64,000 nt of DNA, taken from Sinonovacula constricta. Taxonomy: Eukaryota > Mollusca > Bivalvia > Cardiida > Solecurtidae. The notes below the pieces were generated by a model. That model had not been told where the DNA came from. It saw only the letters and a program-made list of their open reading frames with translations, and did no database searches. The position numbers and the translations under genes are program-made. Below are positions 1 through 13,300 of the stretch, piece after piece. The stretch is taken from NCBI GenBank assembly GCA_007844125.1, contig CM017557.1:61637411-61701410 (forward strand), read 5' to 3'. Every line of letters begins with the position of its first letter. Positions within the stretch are counted from its first letter, which is position 1.

Positions 1-589
1 AAACTGCCAATAGGATGTTGGTTAATATGGATAATATGATTATGACAATCCCATTCGTGTTTAGCAGGCTAAGAGTTAAGTAAATCCATGGTGTCTCTAA
101 GACCTGTCCTCGTGGTCCCTTAAGTGAAAATGTCTGGCTAAACATTTGTAATTACATCGGGGGATGCATCAAGAATATCCATTATCATTTTGCCTTGTAC
201 TTGGATGGTGTGATTTAACGAGAGCGGTCATTAGGCCCCTACGAGAATCTTCAACCAACCGTGCTGCCAGGATAATAATAGCTTTCTCTTCTTTTTTCCA
301 CCCGCCTCTACACGCAATAATACACTTGTATAGTCCCAAATCCAGACAAAAATAGTGATTGACCCGACGAAAGAAAAAGCGCATCTTCTAGCACCATGAA
401 CAGCCTAACACAAACACACACACACAAAAAACTTAGTAACTAGTTTTACCCTTTCTTCGCTGTCTTGATTTTTATTTTGTGTGTGTAAAATTCAATAATT
501 AGAAACATTTTTTTTTTCAGATTGAAGAGAAGATCTAATTTGCTCCTCATAAATTATGTAATTTTAGCTGCAGTCAAATTTCGGGACTG

Positions 590-625
590 CTTTGATCACG
601 TGGGCAGTGGTTTGATCACGTGGTT
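590..625. promoter_or_regulatory. Paired CACGTG E-boxes in Meis intron 6
   Basis: The segment TTTGATCACGTGG occurs twice, with CACGTG cores at 597-602 and 617-622, exactly 20 bp apart. It sits in a complex stretch (about 520-760) that stands out from AT-rich intron. bHLH binding is inferred. Confidence 0.35.
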
Positions 626-1883
626 GTATTATAACAGGGGCGCCGGGACTTTAACCAATGAAAATGCAACCATCTATCTGCGAACGCGATATGAACGCCA
701 AGACAATGGGAATCAGGAAACGATTGCATTAATTATGTAACTGCCCGCGCGAGTTTCAGAAACGTAACACAGCAAAACATAAACAGAATTAAAGATGGCT
801 TACAGCTTTTTGATCTGTTTTCATCAAGAGAGACATAGAACCGCACGTCGCAGTAAATCTACTCGATGTACCATTTCAAACAAATGTATAATATAATACT
901 TGAAAGAGATGGTAGTGAAATAAGTGAATTCACCTATCTGGGTCAATGAACAAGAGCTCCTATTTAGAAGTTTATTATATATATATTGAACAATTTTGAT
1001 CCCCGTGTGTATTGAAATAACGATATGATATAATTAATAAATAGAGTTATTTCTTTTGGTAGCTAGACACTTTTATCGTCTCTAGAACAGCGGAGAGGAA
1101 CACAATGCTTTCACTTAAAAACGTGAAATAGGCCAATAAGTTAAGCCATTGTAAAGGTCTATCTATTCTAATAAAGCATCTGGATTTTAAATTATTTTGA
1201 TGTAAATAACGGTTGTTTTACACAAGCATTTTTTTACTTCATTGAATATTGTGTAAAAAAAAAAAGCGCCAAAAAAAATTAGTTATCCTGGGCACTGCAA
1301 AGTTAAATGATTATCATATTTTATCTTAAAGGTTTGGTCCCAACACCTCTGCATGTATTTGATAGCCGATTATTGTATCAAGACTATACAGCCTGAATAA
1401 TGAATATTAAAAAATAAGGTGTCAACTTAATTTGTATGACTCGATTTATACGTTAAATGTTAATAATTATATAACAAGGCATATTATTACATTATTTATC
1501 TAGTGTAACTTACAAACTTCTTAAAGTCATCAATAAATATACATAAAATAACATCAACATTGAAAGGAAGTTTAATTATATTGTTATTATTGTATTTTAA
1601 AGGAAATACCTAGTCGGTCTGGTTGTCTTATCAATAAACAACATTTTTTTTCTATTCAAATGCAATTCTTTAATGTATTGCAATATTACATGATGCGCTT
1701 AAACTGTAATTAGTGTTATATTTTTCGACATTAATGAAATGTTTTTGTTATGTTGAAGATTGTTTATGACTTAAACAACACTATTCTTTTGATTAAATTA
1801 CACGTGCAACTTTATGCATTTTTCATTAAGTATAACATTCTTGTTAACCGATTTAATCTCCAATGATTTCTTGTGTTTAAACA

Positions 1884-2144
1884 GACACACTGTGCCTATA
1901 TAAATTATACTAAGACACACTGTGCCTATATAAATTATACTAAGACACATGTGCCTATATAAATTATACTAAGACACATGCGCCTATATAAATTATACTA
2001 ATAACACATGTGCCTATATAAATTATACTAAGACACATGTGCCTATATAAATTATACTAAGACACATGTGCCTATAAAAATTAAAGACACATGTGCCTAT
2101 ATAAATTATACTAAGACACATGTGCCTATATAAATTATACTAAG
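1884..2144 (+). repeat. 29-bp minisatellite, about nine units
   Basis: The unit is roughly AGACACATGTGCC then TATATAAATTATACTA, repeated about nine times with small length variation. Most units contain the palindrome CACATGTG. Lies within Meis intron 6. Confidence 0.95.
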
Positions 2145-3179
2145 TTATCGATTTCTTTTGCTTTAATCAAATTTTTAAAGCTAACTTATTTACATCCTGA
2201 ATTTTATACTTATCAGTTGTAAACCTTCATCAAACTTTGAATATCACTTCAAAATGATGATATATATGGATCCAAATAAGCACTTCTTGTATGTCGTATT
2301 TCTAGTTATAACACTCGAGTGTGTACTCTCTAATTGAGATGCGTGTAGAAATGTCTAACTTGTCAACGAACCGCGTGCGATGACCTGTCAACTTTACCCG
2401 GGCCATTACTAATATAGCATCAATTATACATCAATCATCTGCCGCCGTCCTCATGTACATATCGGGCCAAAGGATACACAAATTGGTAGCATATTTGAGT
2501 CGACTTTATTCATCTGTATCTAGTTGCTTACCTCATCGTGAATACATTGAAAGTCTCTTGTATGAACGTATCGTGGTTTTCTTCTCTCTTTTTTCATTTG
2601 TTATTTAATTATCTTTTAATGGTTCGTATCAAATGTCAATAAAATAAGCCCTCACAATTTGATGATTATTAAATAATATTAATAGACGTCCAATAATTCT
2701 AGATCATTATTTAAAAAAAAAACAGCATTGTGTCGCTGCGGTATATTTAACAACAAACTATCCCACAGTTTATTATTTATTAAGGTTATATAACATTTTA
2801 ATTCAAATGACGTATAATTAATAATAGATTTATAATGAATATTTATTATTTCCGTATACAATTACGGTAATGTAATAAATTAGTCAGTTTAACGAACTTT
2901 ATATATTGTTACTCAACGTATTTTATATCATGTATTAATTTCAAATCACCGTTAAATGTAAATAAAAGCATGTGCATTAAAAATAACGATCAAAATACAT
3001 TGCCTTACAATGTGCATTTTTTCTATTGGAAAAGTCACCGCAGTATAAACACATTATCGAAAACGCATTCAAAGACATGGCTAAAGTCATCATTTTCATG
3101 AATATGTCACTTTTCCAAACTAGATTTATGACTTTCCTTCTCGCATTAATTCCATGAAAATAAATTCTTCGTCAATAAG

Positions 3180-3420
3180 AATAACATGTTCCCTGCGGCT
3201 GGTATGAAGTGAAAAGTCCGTTCAAAAATATGTGAATCCCTTCCGACCAAATAAACAATTGCGCTTGATTTATTGCGATAGAGTGCGGATCGATGCGAAC
3301 ATTTCTAGGACCCCTCTATCGGGTCGAGACGGTCACTGGTAACAAATAGCAACATTGAACGACCGAGATATTTATAAGCGGTCTTCGGAAGTGGACGGGG
3401 ATTTACAGATATTTTACTCT
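3180..3420. promoter_or_regulatory. Candidate intronic regulatory block with a HOX-PBX-like site
   Basis: This is a complex, GC-richer block in intron 6 with TGATTTAT at 3266-3273, a form of the bipartite PBX-HOX site. Function is inferred only. Confidence 0.25.
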
Positions 3421-4240
3421 CGAGACGTACAAATATTCGTATTTAATGGTTATATTATCGTATGTAAATACAATTATTTGGTATCCTAAACACGTGTATA
3501 ATATAATATTATATTCATAAAACTACAACATAGGTTTAAAATGTAACAGTTTCAATCTGTCGGTAATGTGTGTTTATTTTACGGCTGTTTTAATAATGTG
3601 TGTTTATTTTACGACTGTTTGAATAAATGTTGTATGATATAGAGTAATTTTATCCATTTAATTAAATATAAAATGATTGTGTAATCAAAAACATGTAAAC
3701 ATGTGTAAACTGTTAAATGCAAAATTTAATTTGTTAAATTTAAGTTTTCTTTATAAATCAATCATCTATCACTGATTTTTTTTATTTGTCTGTGTTATTG
3801 ATATCCCTTTCAAACAGTGTGCTTATTTGCTGAGTATGGTGTTTATGTTGCTATTTTTCGTTTTATTATTAGAATGCCTAAAATTAGAATTAAATTATTT
3901 GGAATGATTTTCAAGCAACTTTCAAACTTCCACGAACAAAACTGTTTAAGAATTAAACGTTTAACACTTAAATATATAAATATTAAGCTTTAGGTATTAA
4001 CTTGATAATTTGTTTTTAGTTTTAGTGTTGTATTTAGATTCTTCTTACAATAAACTGTTCGTCTGTTGTAAACTTACATAAAATTCATACCATTATTAAT
4101 TACTTTGTGTCCGATTTGTTATTCAATTTCAACTTAATAGCTCAATTAAATCTTACATCCTAAATTTTATAATATTATTCCAGAAAAATGTGGGGCAAAA
4201 TAACACAAACATAATTAAAAAAAGAAAAAAGTTTACTTAC

Positions 4241-4393
4241 CGGATCCCCAAGTTCGGATGGTTCCGGGTTTTCGGGACTTTTTGAAGTCGTACTTCCCGT
4301 ACCCTCCCGATCGTCGATAACTAAGTCTATAGGCATTTTGCCTTTTAAACAACTGATATACCGATGGCAGAAATTGTCACACAATTCATGAAC
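4241..4393 (-). CDS. Meis: Meis coding exon 6 (end of HR2 plus acidic Ser/Pro linker)
   Basis: The acceptor is CTGTTTCAG before GTT CAT GAA, and the donor is CCG followed by GTAAGTAAAC. It encodes 51 residues: [19 protein letters not shown], then [11 protein letters not shown], then a divergent linker rich in Gly, Thr, Ser, Pro and Glu ending SELGDP. The first 30 residues are the conserved end of the MEIS domain. The linker is where Meis proteins diverge and is followed in the family by the homeodomain exons, which are not in this window. The exon is phase 0-0. Confidence 0.97.
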
Positions 4394-7300
4394 CTGAAAC
4401 AGAGGAATCAACAAAGGGGATTTAGAATAAAGCAATAAACACATTTTATGTATAAACTATAGCATAAATGTAAACACAAACAAAAATAGACACAAAGATT
4501 CGTGTTAAGTAATGAATTTTGAGTAATAGCAGTCCATTTTATGATTTGTGTGTCTGATGTGTTTTTGTAAGAAAAAAGGACGTGCGATCTTCAAATGGGA
4601 AAGTGTAATTAGTGTCAATTTATGGCCAGCGAAACTGTATGTTATTAAGTACGGATTGGGATATTAAGTACATTTATAGAAAATAATATAATAAATATTA
4701 AGTAATATTTATTTTTTCCGTGTATAAAAATAGGTTGTTAGTTATCGCCCATATTTTATATCTACACAGATAAACTTTTGAGTTATCCGAAGATTTGGTG
4801 TTATTGTATACTGCCGGACATAAATGACAAGTTTTGTTAATATCTCGCAAATGTCATTTTAGTAAATAGTGTTACAGTGTATGTTTATCATATATAGCTA
4901 TATTTGCATGTGTATTTAAACTTACTCATTTTTTCATCATGAAACAGTAGCATATGGAAGCATATACATGGATCGGTTATGCAAGATGTAGTGTCCATTT
5001 TTATACGCCTGTTATGACTAATTGTTTTCATGTGGAAGTAAAATAAATGCAAAACCAATACCAATCCAATTTTGAAAAAAATCTACGCAAAATTGAACGT
5101 AATTTGTGCATGTAATAAATCGGGAAATTAAAGTTCAATGCCTTAATCGCTTTGTTAAGTTCCTTATTAAATTATCAATGCTATGACTGTATACCACAAG
5201 GAAGCCGGCTGAAGCTAGGCTTTAAGCTTTTAATGTGACTGTTTACAGTTAAAACGATTTTCCCGCGATAGCCCAAGTATTAACCTCGGCAAGGGGCTCA
5301 AACTATAACTCTATTGAACCTATAACACTAAGAGAGGTAGGGGCGATCAAATATGGAATTTTATCTTTTAAATTTGGTGGAGCCATTAACGATATTATGT
5401 GATTATCGCTGAAATCGCCTTAATTGTACGCGGCAAATAAAAAGAAATCTCCTCCTAAATCTTTTATTTGCTTACATAAAACATGGACAAACAAAAATAT
5501 TTAAGGCGAGTAAATTTGTTAGCTTTATTCGTTATCAGTTCAAGATTTGATTCGTCCACCAAACAGTATCAAACCGTACATTGCGGAGTTGTCAGGGGCC
5601 GACTAGATAACATTCAAGTCACCCACTACAAGTTGGGAGTTGGGAACACTTTACCCCGATTTTTTTTTTGGCTGACCATCTTAAAAATATTGCGCCGTTT
5701 TGAAAATTTCAGATCATCCAAGTGCACAGCCATTACGCGTTTTGGGTGTAAATGAACACGTTTGAATTTCATCCTAACGGTTTTCATTTTGAAGTAGATG
5801 CCTAATAAGGAAAAGTACAGATTTTGCCTTACACCCCCACCCCTTTATATTTATTTCTTGACATCATAAATGGTACTTCGCGATGATACAACAATTATGA
5901 ATTTCAACATTCATATTAGATTTGATTTGTAATAATGTGTTATAAGTTCATAAATATGACAAGATAAAACATATATAAACATACAAAATAAAGTTGTCAA
6001 ATATAAAAGTATACAAAAAAGAAGCTCACCTTTTCTAACTCCAGTAAATGAAAGCGTAGAACTTGAATGGCCTGAATCATCTGTGGAAAAGAACAGAAAA
6101 ATGGTCAGTGATTACGGAAACTGAGATAATAAATACAGCATCATATCCCCATAATCCTCAGCCAAATAGTACCAAACTTGGTACTCTAAACAATTGTATC
6201 ACTGAGGCGATTTTGACGAACAAGTATGATGAAGAAAATGCATATAAAATACATGTTATGTTTATAATTATATTTATAAGTACTTTTTATCTAAGAACTG
6301 TCTCATAACCGTAGACATTTGCATTTTTTTTGACAAATAATTATGAAAAACAAATGATTTGCCTTCATTACAACATTTTCCTACGAGCAACTAACATCGC
6401 AAAACAAGTAACTGCGTAAATTTAAGAAAAATCACCACAATGAACTTTTTAGAATCTTGTTTTGTGCAGATATGCAAAAGGGGCATGAACATCTACTAGT
6501 TTTTATGTAAACAACAGTCACTCTGAAGGCTATTCACAAATACCATTAACAATGTTTCTAGTTTTTATTACAGATTTGCCACTTTCTTATCAGTCCGCGA
6601 AACAAAGGTCAATTTTCCCCCTCGCGCCATATAAAATCTTATTAGATAACTTTATGACATTGGAACCGGGGATGTAAAATGCATTTTCTATGTTGGGTCT
6701 AGAAACGACTGGGTGCTAGTGGGTTTTTAATTGCGTCAGCCATATTGGTAAGGGGCCGTTTCAAGCTGGGCCCGGGTACAGCGCAGCTTCCGCCGAAATT
6801 AGCACCTTCCACTATCCCGTCCGTCAATTAACATCTTATAAGTTATCAATCTGGGTAAGAGACATCGAGAATATTTTCTACAAATTTCCAACCTAACCCC
6901 AGGAATGTGTTTGAGGCTGTTTTTAGTCACAGTCAATACTTTTCAGAAAATATGCAAGACGGCTACGCTTCGTTTAAATATTGTATTCCATGGGTACTTA
7001 AAGTCGAGGAATAAAAAAGGAAAACCCTGGCGAATTTTATTACGTTTTTGACGTTCAGTAAACTAAAACGAAATTCAATCGGCCATAATTTTCATCGCCA
7101 CAGCAATAGAAGGTATGTATCCCTTCGTCTGTAAACCGGTTCACGTTGGACCACATTTTTATCACAATATCTGTTTGGTTTTAGATCTCATTCAGTCGAT
7201 ATGCAATGTATGTCTAACTTTGTTCTTTTCAGAAACATTTTAGTCTGGATGTTATTTTGATCCGCAGTAATAAATTTGTGCACGAGAGTCTATGACTCCT

Positions 7301-10300
7301 TTTCCGGCTTTCCAAGTTCCTGTGGTCTAAGTCATTTAAAGATGGGGCCAACGTTTGTTGTCATTTTTAAAGAACATATTATAAATATAATTGCCGAAGT
7401 ATGAACTACAGGTATATATTGCTAAAACATTAAAATTGTAAACAATGAATAACCCTCAAGGTCTTACTGGTCAAAAATATATGCTTTACCAAATTTGGCT
7501 ATTCACATGGACAAAGAAATAATCATTACTTCTTTTCTATCTTTAAGCTTTCGACCAATGTCTTGTTAACCCACTTTAACTACAGTTTGAAAATGGTCTC
7601 AATCTGAAACTTCACGTCTAACAACCTTTGACCGATGTTTTTCTTAAATCAGTCAACCGGGGCAAAGGGAATATTACGTCACGAAGATGGGTCACTCACA
7701 AGAGCTGATCAATACAAGAAACACTAGAACTATAGACGCAAAGAGAACGGTGCTGTGGCAGACCGTAGGGCATAATCGGTCAAGCTTGGTCAGTGTTTTG
7801 GTCTTCGGACTTAAAGAAGAGGGCTAGATACGATAGATGCGTATTCTTTAATTGATAAGCACTTGTTACGAATTAGTCATGCCTATGCAAATAGTGTATA
7901 TCCAGATCTGCTGTCTGATAAGCTGTCTGATCAGCAGCTGTCTGATTAGCTGTCTGAACTGCTCTCTGACCAGCTGTCTAAACTGCTATTTTGCTGTGTA
8001 GTCTCGTGAATATATGTCAAGTTGTCTTTACACGTGCATGCATTTGACAGCCATATATTGTCATTATGCCCATACATCATGCATATGGTAACGATTTGCA
8101 TGTGACTCGAGACTGTAGTTAAACTGAACCCAACAAATGAAAATATGTTTTGACAAATGAAACGAGATAGTGGTTAAAACTTACCAGGCTGTCAAGTTCA
8201 TGATTTGAAGAGAAGAGCGGCTTATCCGATCTTGCCTGTTTCGATGGTTTGGGGAAAAAAAGAAGAAATGATTTAATAAATGGTTTAAAATCAAATGCAG
8301 ACATACGTCCGTACTGGTATATTTAAAATAGATATACTCCATAAATGCAGTTAAGACATAAAATACCGTGCAATAACACAGTAATGACAGAGTTATGGAC
8401 GGTAGGTTTATAATCGATAAAATAAACGTTTAATAATATAAAGAAACATGCAAACAGAATATACCAGAATGGAGCATAGAAATCGATTAAATGTAAATGC
8501 ATTTCAAGGAAAAGCATAAATAAATCTATTTGGATTTTCACAATATCGATTAGATTTAGAAGTGAAATTATTTTAGTCTGCAAAATATATTGAAGAAAGC
8601 ATTCCATCAATCAAATATATGTTACTTAAATCAATCTTAGGTTTCCTTTTGGTGGCAAACGAAGTAAAGAAAAAAAAACAATTTCAATAAAAAAAGTCTC
8701 TGCAAAATGCAAGTACGTGTAGAAATAGTATATTAGGTGTAAACACATACAAACATGGCGGATACAACATTTAGCGGTCTCTAAAAGTAAACTAATGTCT
8801 TCATTGACAAGACTCCCTAATTGTCACCGGAAGCAGTCAGGTGCCATTGCTAAAACCCTCTAAGCAATAAACTTTCCCACTATAATAAACATAACCATCG
8901 GGGAGAAAAAGAAGGGACGCAATGTTTTCACTCCCTATGTACATAAAAGTGCAATTTTCTCGGACCGAGAAACGCAATTCGGAATTATAACTTACAAGTA
9001 AACGGGCGGGGAAGTGGTAGCTGAGTATTGGCGAAATGGAGAGAGAAATTGATACGAAACAAGGATACAGTGTTACAATTCTTTAATTTGTTTCCTCGAG
9101 CCGTTCACGATTTTCAGCCCAAACACATTAGTTGAGATGATTCAGTGGAACGATCATTCTGAGCCCCAACTCGGACAATGGGTTCAATTTGATTTTATTG
9201 ACAGCCTCATTAGCTAGCCGGCGGCCATTTTCATTATTTCCCTGATTATTTGAAACCTCGGTGTTCGTGCTTAAATATGGCCAATATTGTAAATAATTAC
9301 GTAAATATTGTCCCCTTGTAAACCACCCGCTCAGAAATGCCAACTTAAAATAATATGTTAGAGGATTAGAGATGCCCTGCAATGGTCATAAACTAAGGCT
9401 GGAAGGACAAGACTTATTGGGTGTCCAGGATACGATGAAGAGATGAAACATAGCGGAGAAGTGTCGATATTTATTTAATAATATGGCGATAGTTTGGCCA
9501 TGTGTTTAGCCAAGCTGCCGATGGCGAGTATTCGATTTATGTGGCATATACATATTATTTAAATAAGCCGAAGACAGACACCCTACCGAGACAGTGAAAC
9601 ACAGGCCGAACTGGCTTGCCTACGCTTGATTAAGTGTGTAATCGCTTTGAACGACTTAAAATAATATGATTTTCTAAACTGAATAAATAACGGGAGACTA
9701 TTGCTCGTCAGTTGTGTGTATTTAACTTTTGAAAAATGATTGAAGCCGGTGATCACATAACCGCCGCTCTGAGCCGATTTAGAGGGTATTTAAACTTGTA
9801 CAAATTAGACAGAGTCAAAAGGACAAACAATGACATTCAATAACTATCCGTCAGCAAATAGTTAAATACCACTACGATATATAAAGTTATTAGCTATCAT
9901 ATTGGCGCACTAGGGTCTGTTAAAGCTCAGTTTCCTCTACAATGTAGAATATAGTTTTTACGATTTCTAGTGATACGATGTCACTGTTTTTTACGACATA
10001 AACTGATGTAAGTATAGACTGATCCTGTTTACATTTATATTTCCGTGGCTGTTAGGTCCCCGAGAGTGCCATCAGCCAGGAGAATTGAGATGGAAAATAA
10101 TGATACGCCACGCGATCGTTCCCAATAACGAAATAAACCTACGACACCGAGTGCTGCTTGCTTTACGGCAGGCCCAGACGTCGCGGGATTTGAACAGCAA
10201 ATATTACGGCTAGGCTTAGAGTAATTAATAAAGAAAAAAGAGCACAACTGAAATATTATAATTGAAGAAAAGTAAGCAATGGGACCTATGTGAAAAGACA

Positions 10301-13300
10301 CCAGGGGAAAACATGTTAGAGAAATTAGATCGGTAGCAACAGTTGCAAAATGGTTATTATGATGTAATGCGTTTTGAAGATTTATATATCGACGACGAAC
10401 TGGTGAATGTAATTAGAATGTTTAACGTTAATTAAAAGGATAAAACATTTAGAACTGATATAGGTATCCATGTGGATGAAAATGGAGATAATGATGATGA
10501 TGATGATGATGATGATGATAATAATAATAATATAATAAAACAATAATAACAATAACTAAAGGTGGAATATTTCCATAATTGACAGAAAACAAAAAAAAAT
10601 CAACAGTGATAATGTAATTATATAACAAACTAACACACAAAGTAATCTAGTATTTTTGTTATACTAACAACATGTTGTATGTGTAAATAGTTTTCAGATA
10701 AATATATATAATAATTTTTAGACGCGAATGCGAAGAAACAATTTGCAAAATTCTATTCCTTTATAAGGTAACTTAAGCATTGGGAATAAAATGATAAATG
10801 ACAATTGGTGACTTAATCACAAGACGAACTAAATAAAAAATATATGAGGAAGAAGGTTAACATAGCACGAAAAATTTAGTAGAAACCATTTTAAAAATAA
10901 AAATCAAAGTATACCAGAAAAAGAAATAATACTGAGAAACGCCATGCCTAACTAATATAAAGTAAATTATAATGTAAAGAGTATACACTTGACAAATGTA
11001 ACATTTGCGAAATAATTGTAGTAAGTACTTATTATTATTGTCTTTATATTTCCAAATAAATATCAAAATAATATAAAAAAGGAATTAAAGTCGTCGAAAA
11101 GTATGAAGATGGGTTTATTACTTAATATGAACCCCACACGTTTGAGATTTAATAATCCCATAGACAACACTAAAGAAAATAATATAAAAATGGGAAATAA
11201 ACATACAAGAGGATTGTATTAGTTTTATAATAACAAGTAAAAAACGAAAAATGAGATACATGTACATAAAAATAAACGAAGTGAGAATGCTCGCAAAATG
11301 TGCAATTAAGGATTTTAATAGATCTACTTCTAATTAAAAATAAGCTGATGAGAGAATATTATCAAATGAAGATAAAAATAAATAAATAAATGAAAGAGAA
11401 AATTTTCTGAAAAAATGGTACTTACAAGAACCTGTTTGCTGAATACGGCGATATCCTCATTGAAGGACTCCGACGAGCATACATCCCCGCCGGCTACACC
11501 GGGTTCTCTCGGGGTGCATGTGGCTAGTTCACATTTCTCAAATATGAGCGCTAATAGCGGAAATAGGGGGTGCCTACAAACAAACAATAACCCCGTCTTA
11601 GTACGTGAGCCTCAGTCAGTATTCAATTATTTTTTTTTGCATATTGTTATAAACATAAGCCATTACTTTGTTTAAATGATTGAGTTATGAGTAAGGGATG
11701 TGGGTTTGTTTCGAGTAAGAATTTTGAAAAACAAAAACAAAAACGCACGAGTAAGGAGGAGGATAAAAGTTAACTATGTATATATGTTTTAGAGTCGGTA
11801 TAAAGAATTTGTTTTGAATTTTATGTTTGTGATTTTAACTTGATGACGATGTGTCGAAATTATTGACTTAAGCGTGTGTAGAATACTTATAAGTACAAGT
11901 TTTATTGCTTTTTTCACGCCAGATTATAATAAATAATTTTAAAACTTAACTATATTAAAAACCAAGCACATTTTATTAGAATTGTCCAAGTTATATCCCT
12001 TACCCAATTATCTTCACATAAATAATATAAAAATAATTTTAAACTATTAAATACAAATAAATCATACTCCTACAACGTTTACCTATTATCTTTGGATATG
12101 CATCTTAATGCAGAACGTTAAAAATCCAGAAAGAAATATTCTTTAAAAAAATCTCAAAATAAATTCTCGAGCCCTGTCATGTTTATGCAGTACATTAAAA
12201 CGTTATAAGCATGAATTCTTCCACACATAAAAAAGCTATCGTGGACATAAAGCCAAATAACCGTTCCAGGGCCAGAAGTAAACAGATCCAGCTAGCGGGA
12301 CCATGAAATACATCTCGTCAACTTTAATGGTTTCTTTAAAATTCGCCCTCCCATATTTTCTAGGAAATTTATGTCTCGGGATGTGAAATATGTAAATTTT
12401 ATTTCATTACACACTTCGCATACAAGAGAAAAATGTTTATTATCAAATAACAATCGGACGCGTTCGATGTAAGGAAAACATGTATTTATGATAATAATAA
12501 GAATGTGAACTGATACAAATCGAAATTAGAAAGTGTGTGTTAATTGATATTGCCTAGTGTAGTGATTGTGTGTATTTCTCATTTAAAGACATTAACTAGT
12601 TCGCTGTTTAAATCCACTAAAGATTCCACCAAATCATTGTCACAGATATATTCCGAATGCGTGTTTTTTCCAAACTTGTTTTTTTTTTCCAAATATATTT
12701 TCCAAAATAAAATTAATATTCCTATATACGCCATTTCAAAAGTGACTTTAACAGAAAATGAATTTTAAAAATTCTGATAACGGGAGCAAAAATAATGGCA
12801 ACACCAATGTTGCCATCCACTTTCGCCTCTTGTCTTGTTTCTGAGGCGTAAATATTGGCGTGTTTACCAAATTATGTTAATACTGTAGGCCCAGCCATTT
12901 TAGTTGCGGTGTTTATCAATGTTTTGCGGTGAAAGCCCGCCGGTCGTTCAGAAAAACAGCCCCTTACCAGGTATTTTCAGATGTGTTAGTGCTCTATGTA
13001 CGCTGTATGTACGATTTTTTTTACCATCCTCAGGGCCCCCGGGGTTTATGTCTTATGCCCGACGAAAAGTCGTGCTGTCAGAAAATGTGTTGTAAGTTGA
13101 TGGATAGTGTGAAACAATGGGGATACGCAAAATGCTGTGAGAGACGTTGTTGTGTTATGTGTGAGTTTTTTGCCCAGCCCCCAAGTGGCATACATAAAGC
13201 CATATATACAAACATACTCTTTCCACAGGTACAGAAAACTTATCGTGAGCTGAGAGACTAGAAAAAAATGGGTAGCAGCGGTCTTTATTATCGTGTTAAA

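Larger units (their letters stand above)
1..4240 (-). other. Meis intron 6 (partial; runs off the left edge)
   Basis: At least 4.2 kb of AT-rich DNA lies downstream of the exon 6 donor. I looked on the minus strand for the acidic linker and homeodomain exons (KKRGIFPKVATN, NNWFINARRR) and found none. It contains a 29-bp minisatellite at 1884-2144, a paired E-box element near 590-622 and a complex block around 3180-3420 with a HOX-PBX-like motif. Confidence 0.8.
6081..8184 (-). other. Meis intron 4
   Basis: A 2104-bp GT-AG intron. It holds a more complex, GC-richer block around 6590-6850, a second around 7590-7800, and a short tandem array at 7907-7989 with repeated CTGTCTG. Confidence 0.85.
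8236..11425 (-). other. Meis intron 3
   Basis: A 3190-bp GT-AG intron. A complex block around 9090-9330 contains TTTTATTGACAG and a short GC-rich stretch. A triplet microsatellite lies at 10488-10555. The rest is AT-rich. Confidence 0.85.

Noticed and set aside
1..4200. Homeodomain exons of Meis
   Set aside because: Searched for the conserved homeodomain peptides on the minus strand and found none; they should lie beyond the left edge.
10449..10640. Poly-His/Tyr ORF
   Set aside because: Translation of a GAT/AAT microsatellite within Meis intron 3.
12929..13261. 110-codon Cys-rich plus-strand ORF
   Set aside because: Lies inside Meis intron 2 on the opposite strand, has no signal peptide or recognisable cysteine framework, and overlaps a second ORF in another frame. 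Likely chance.
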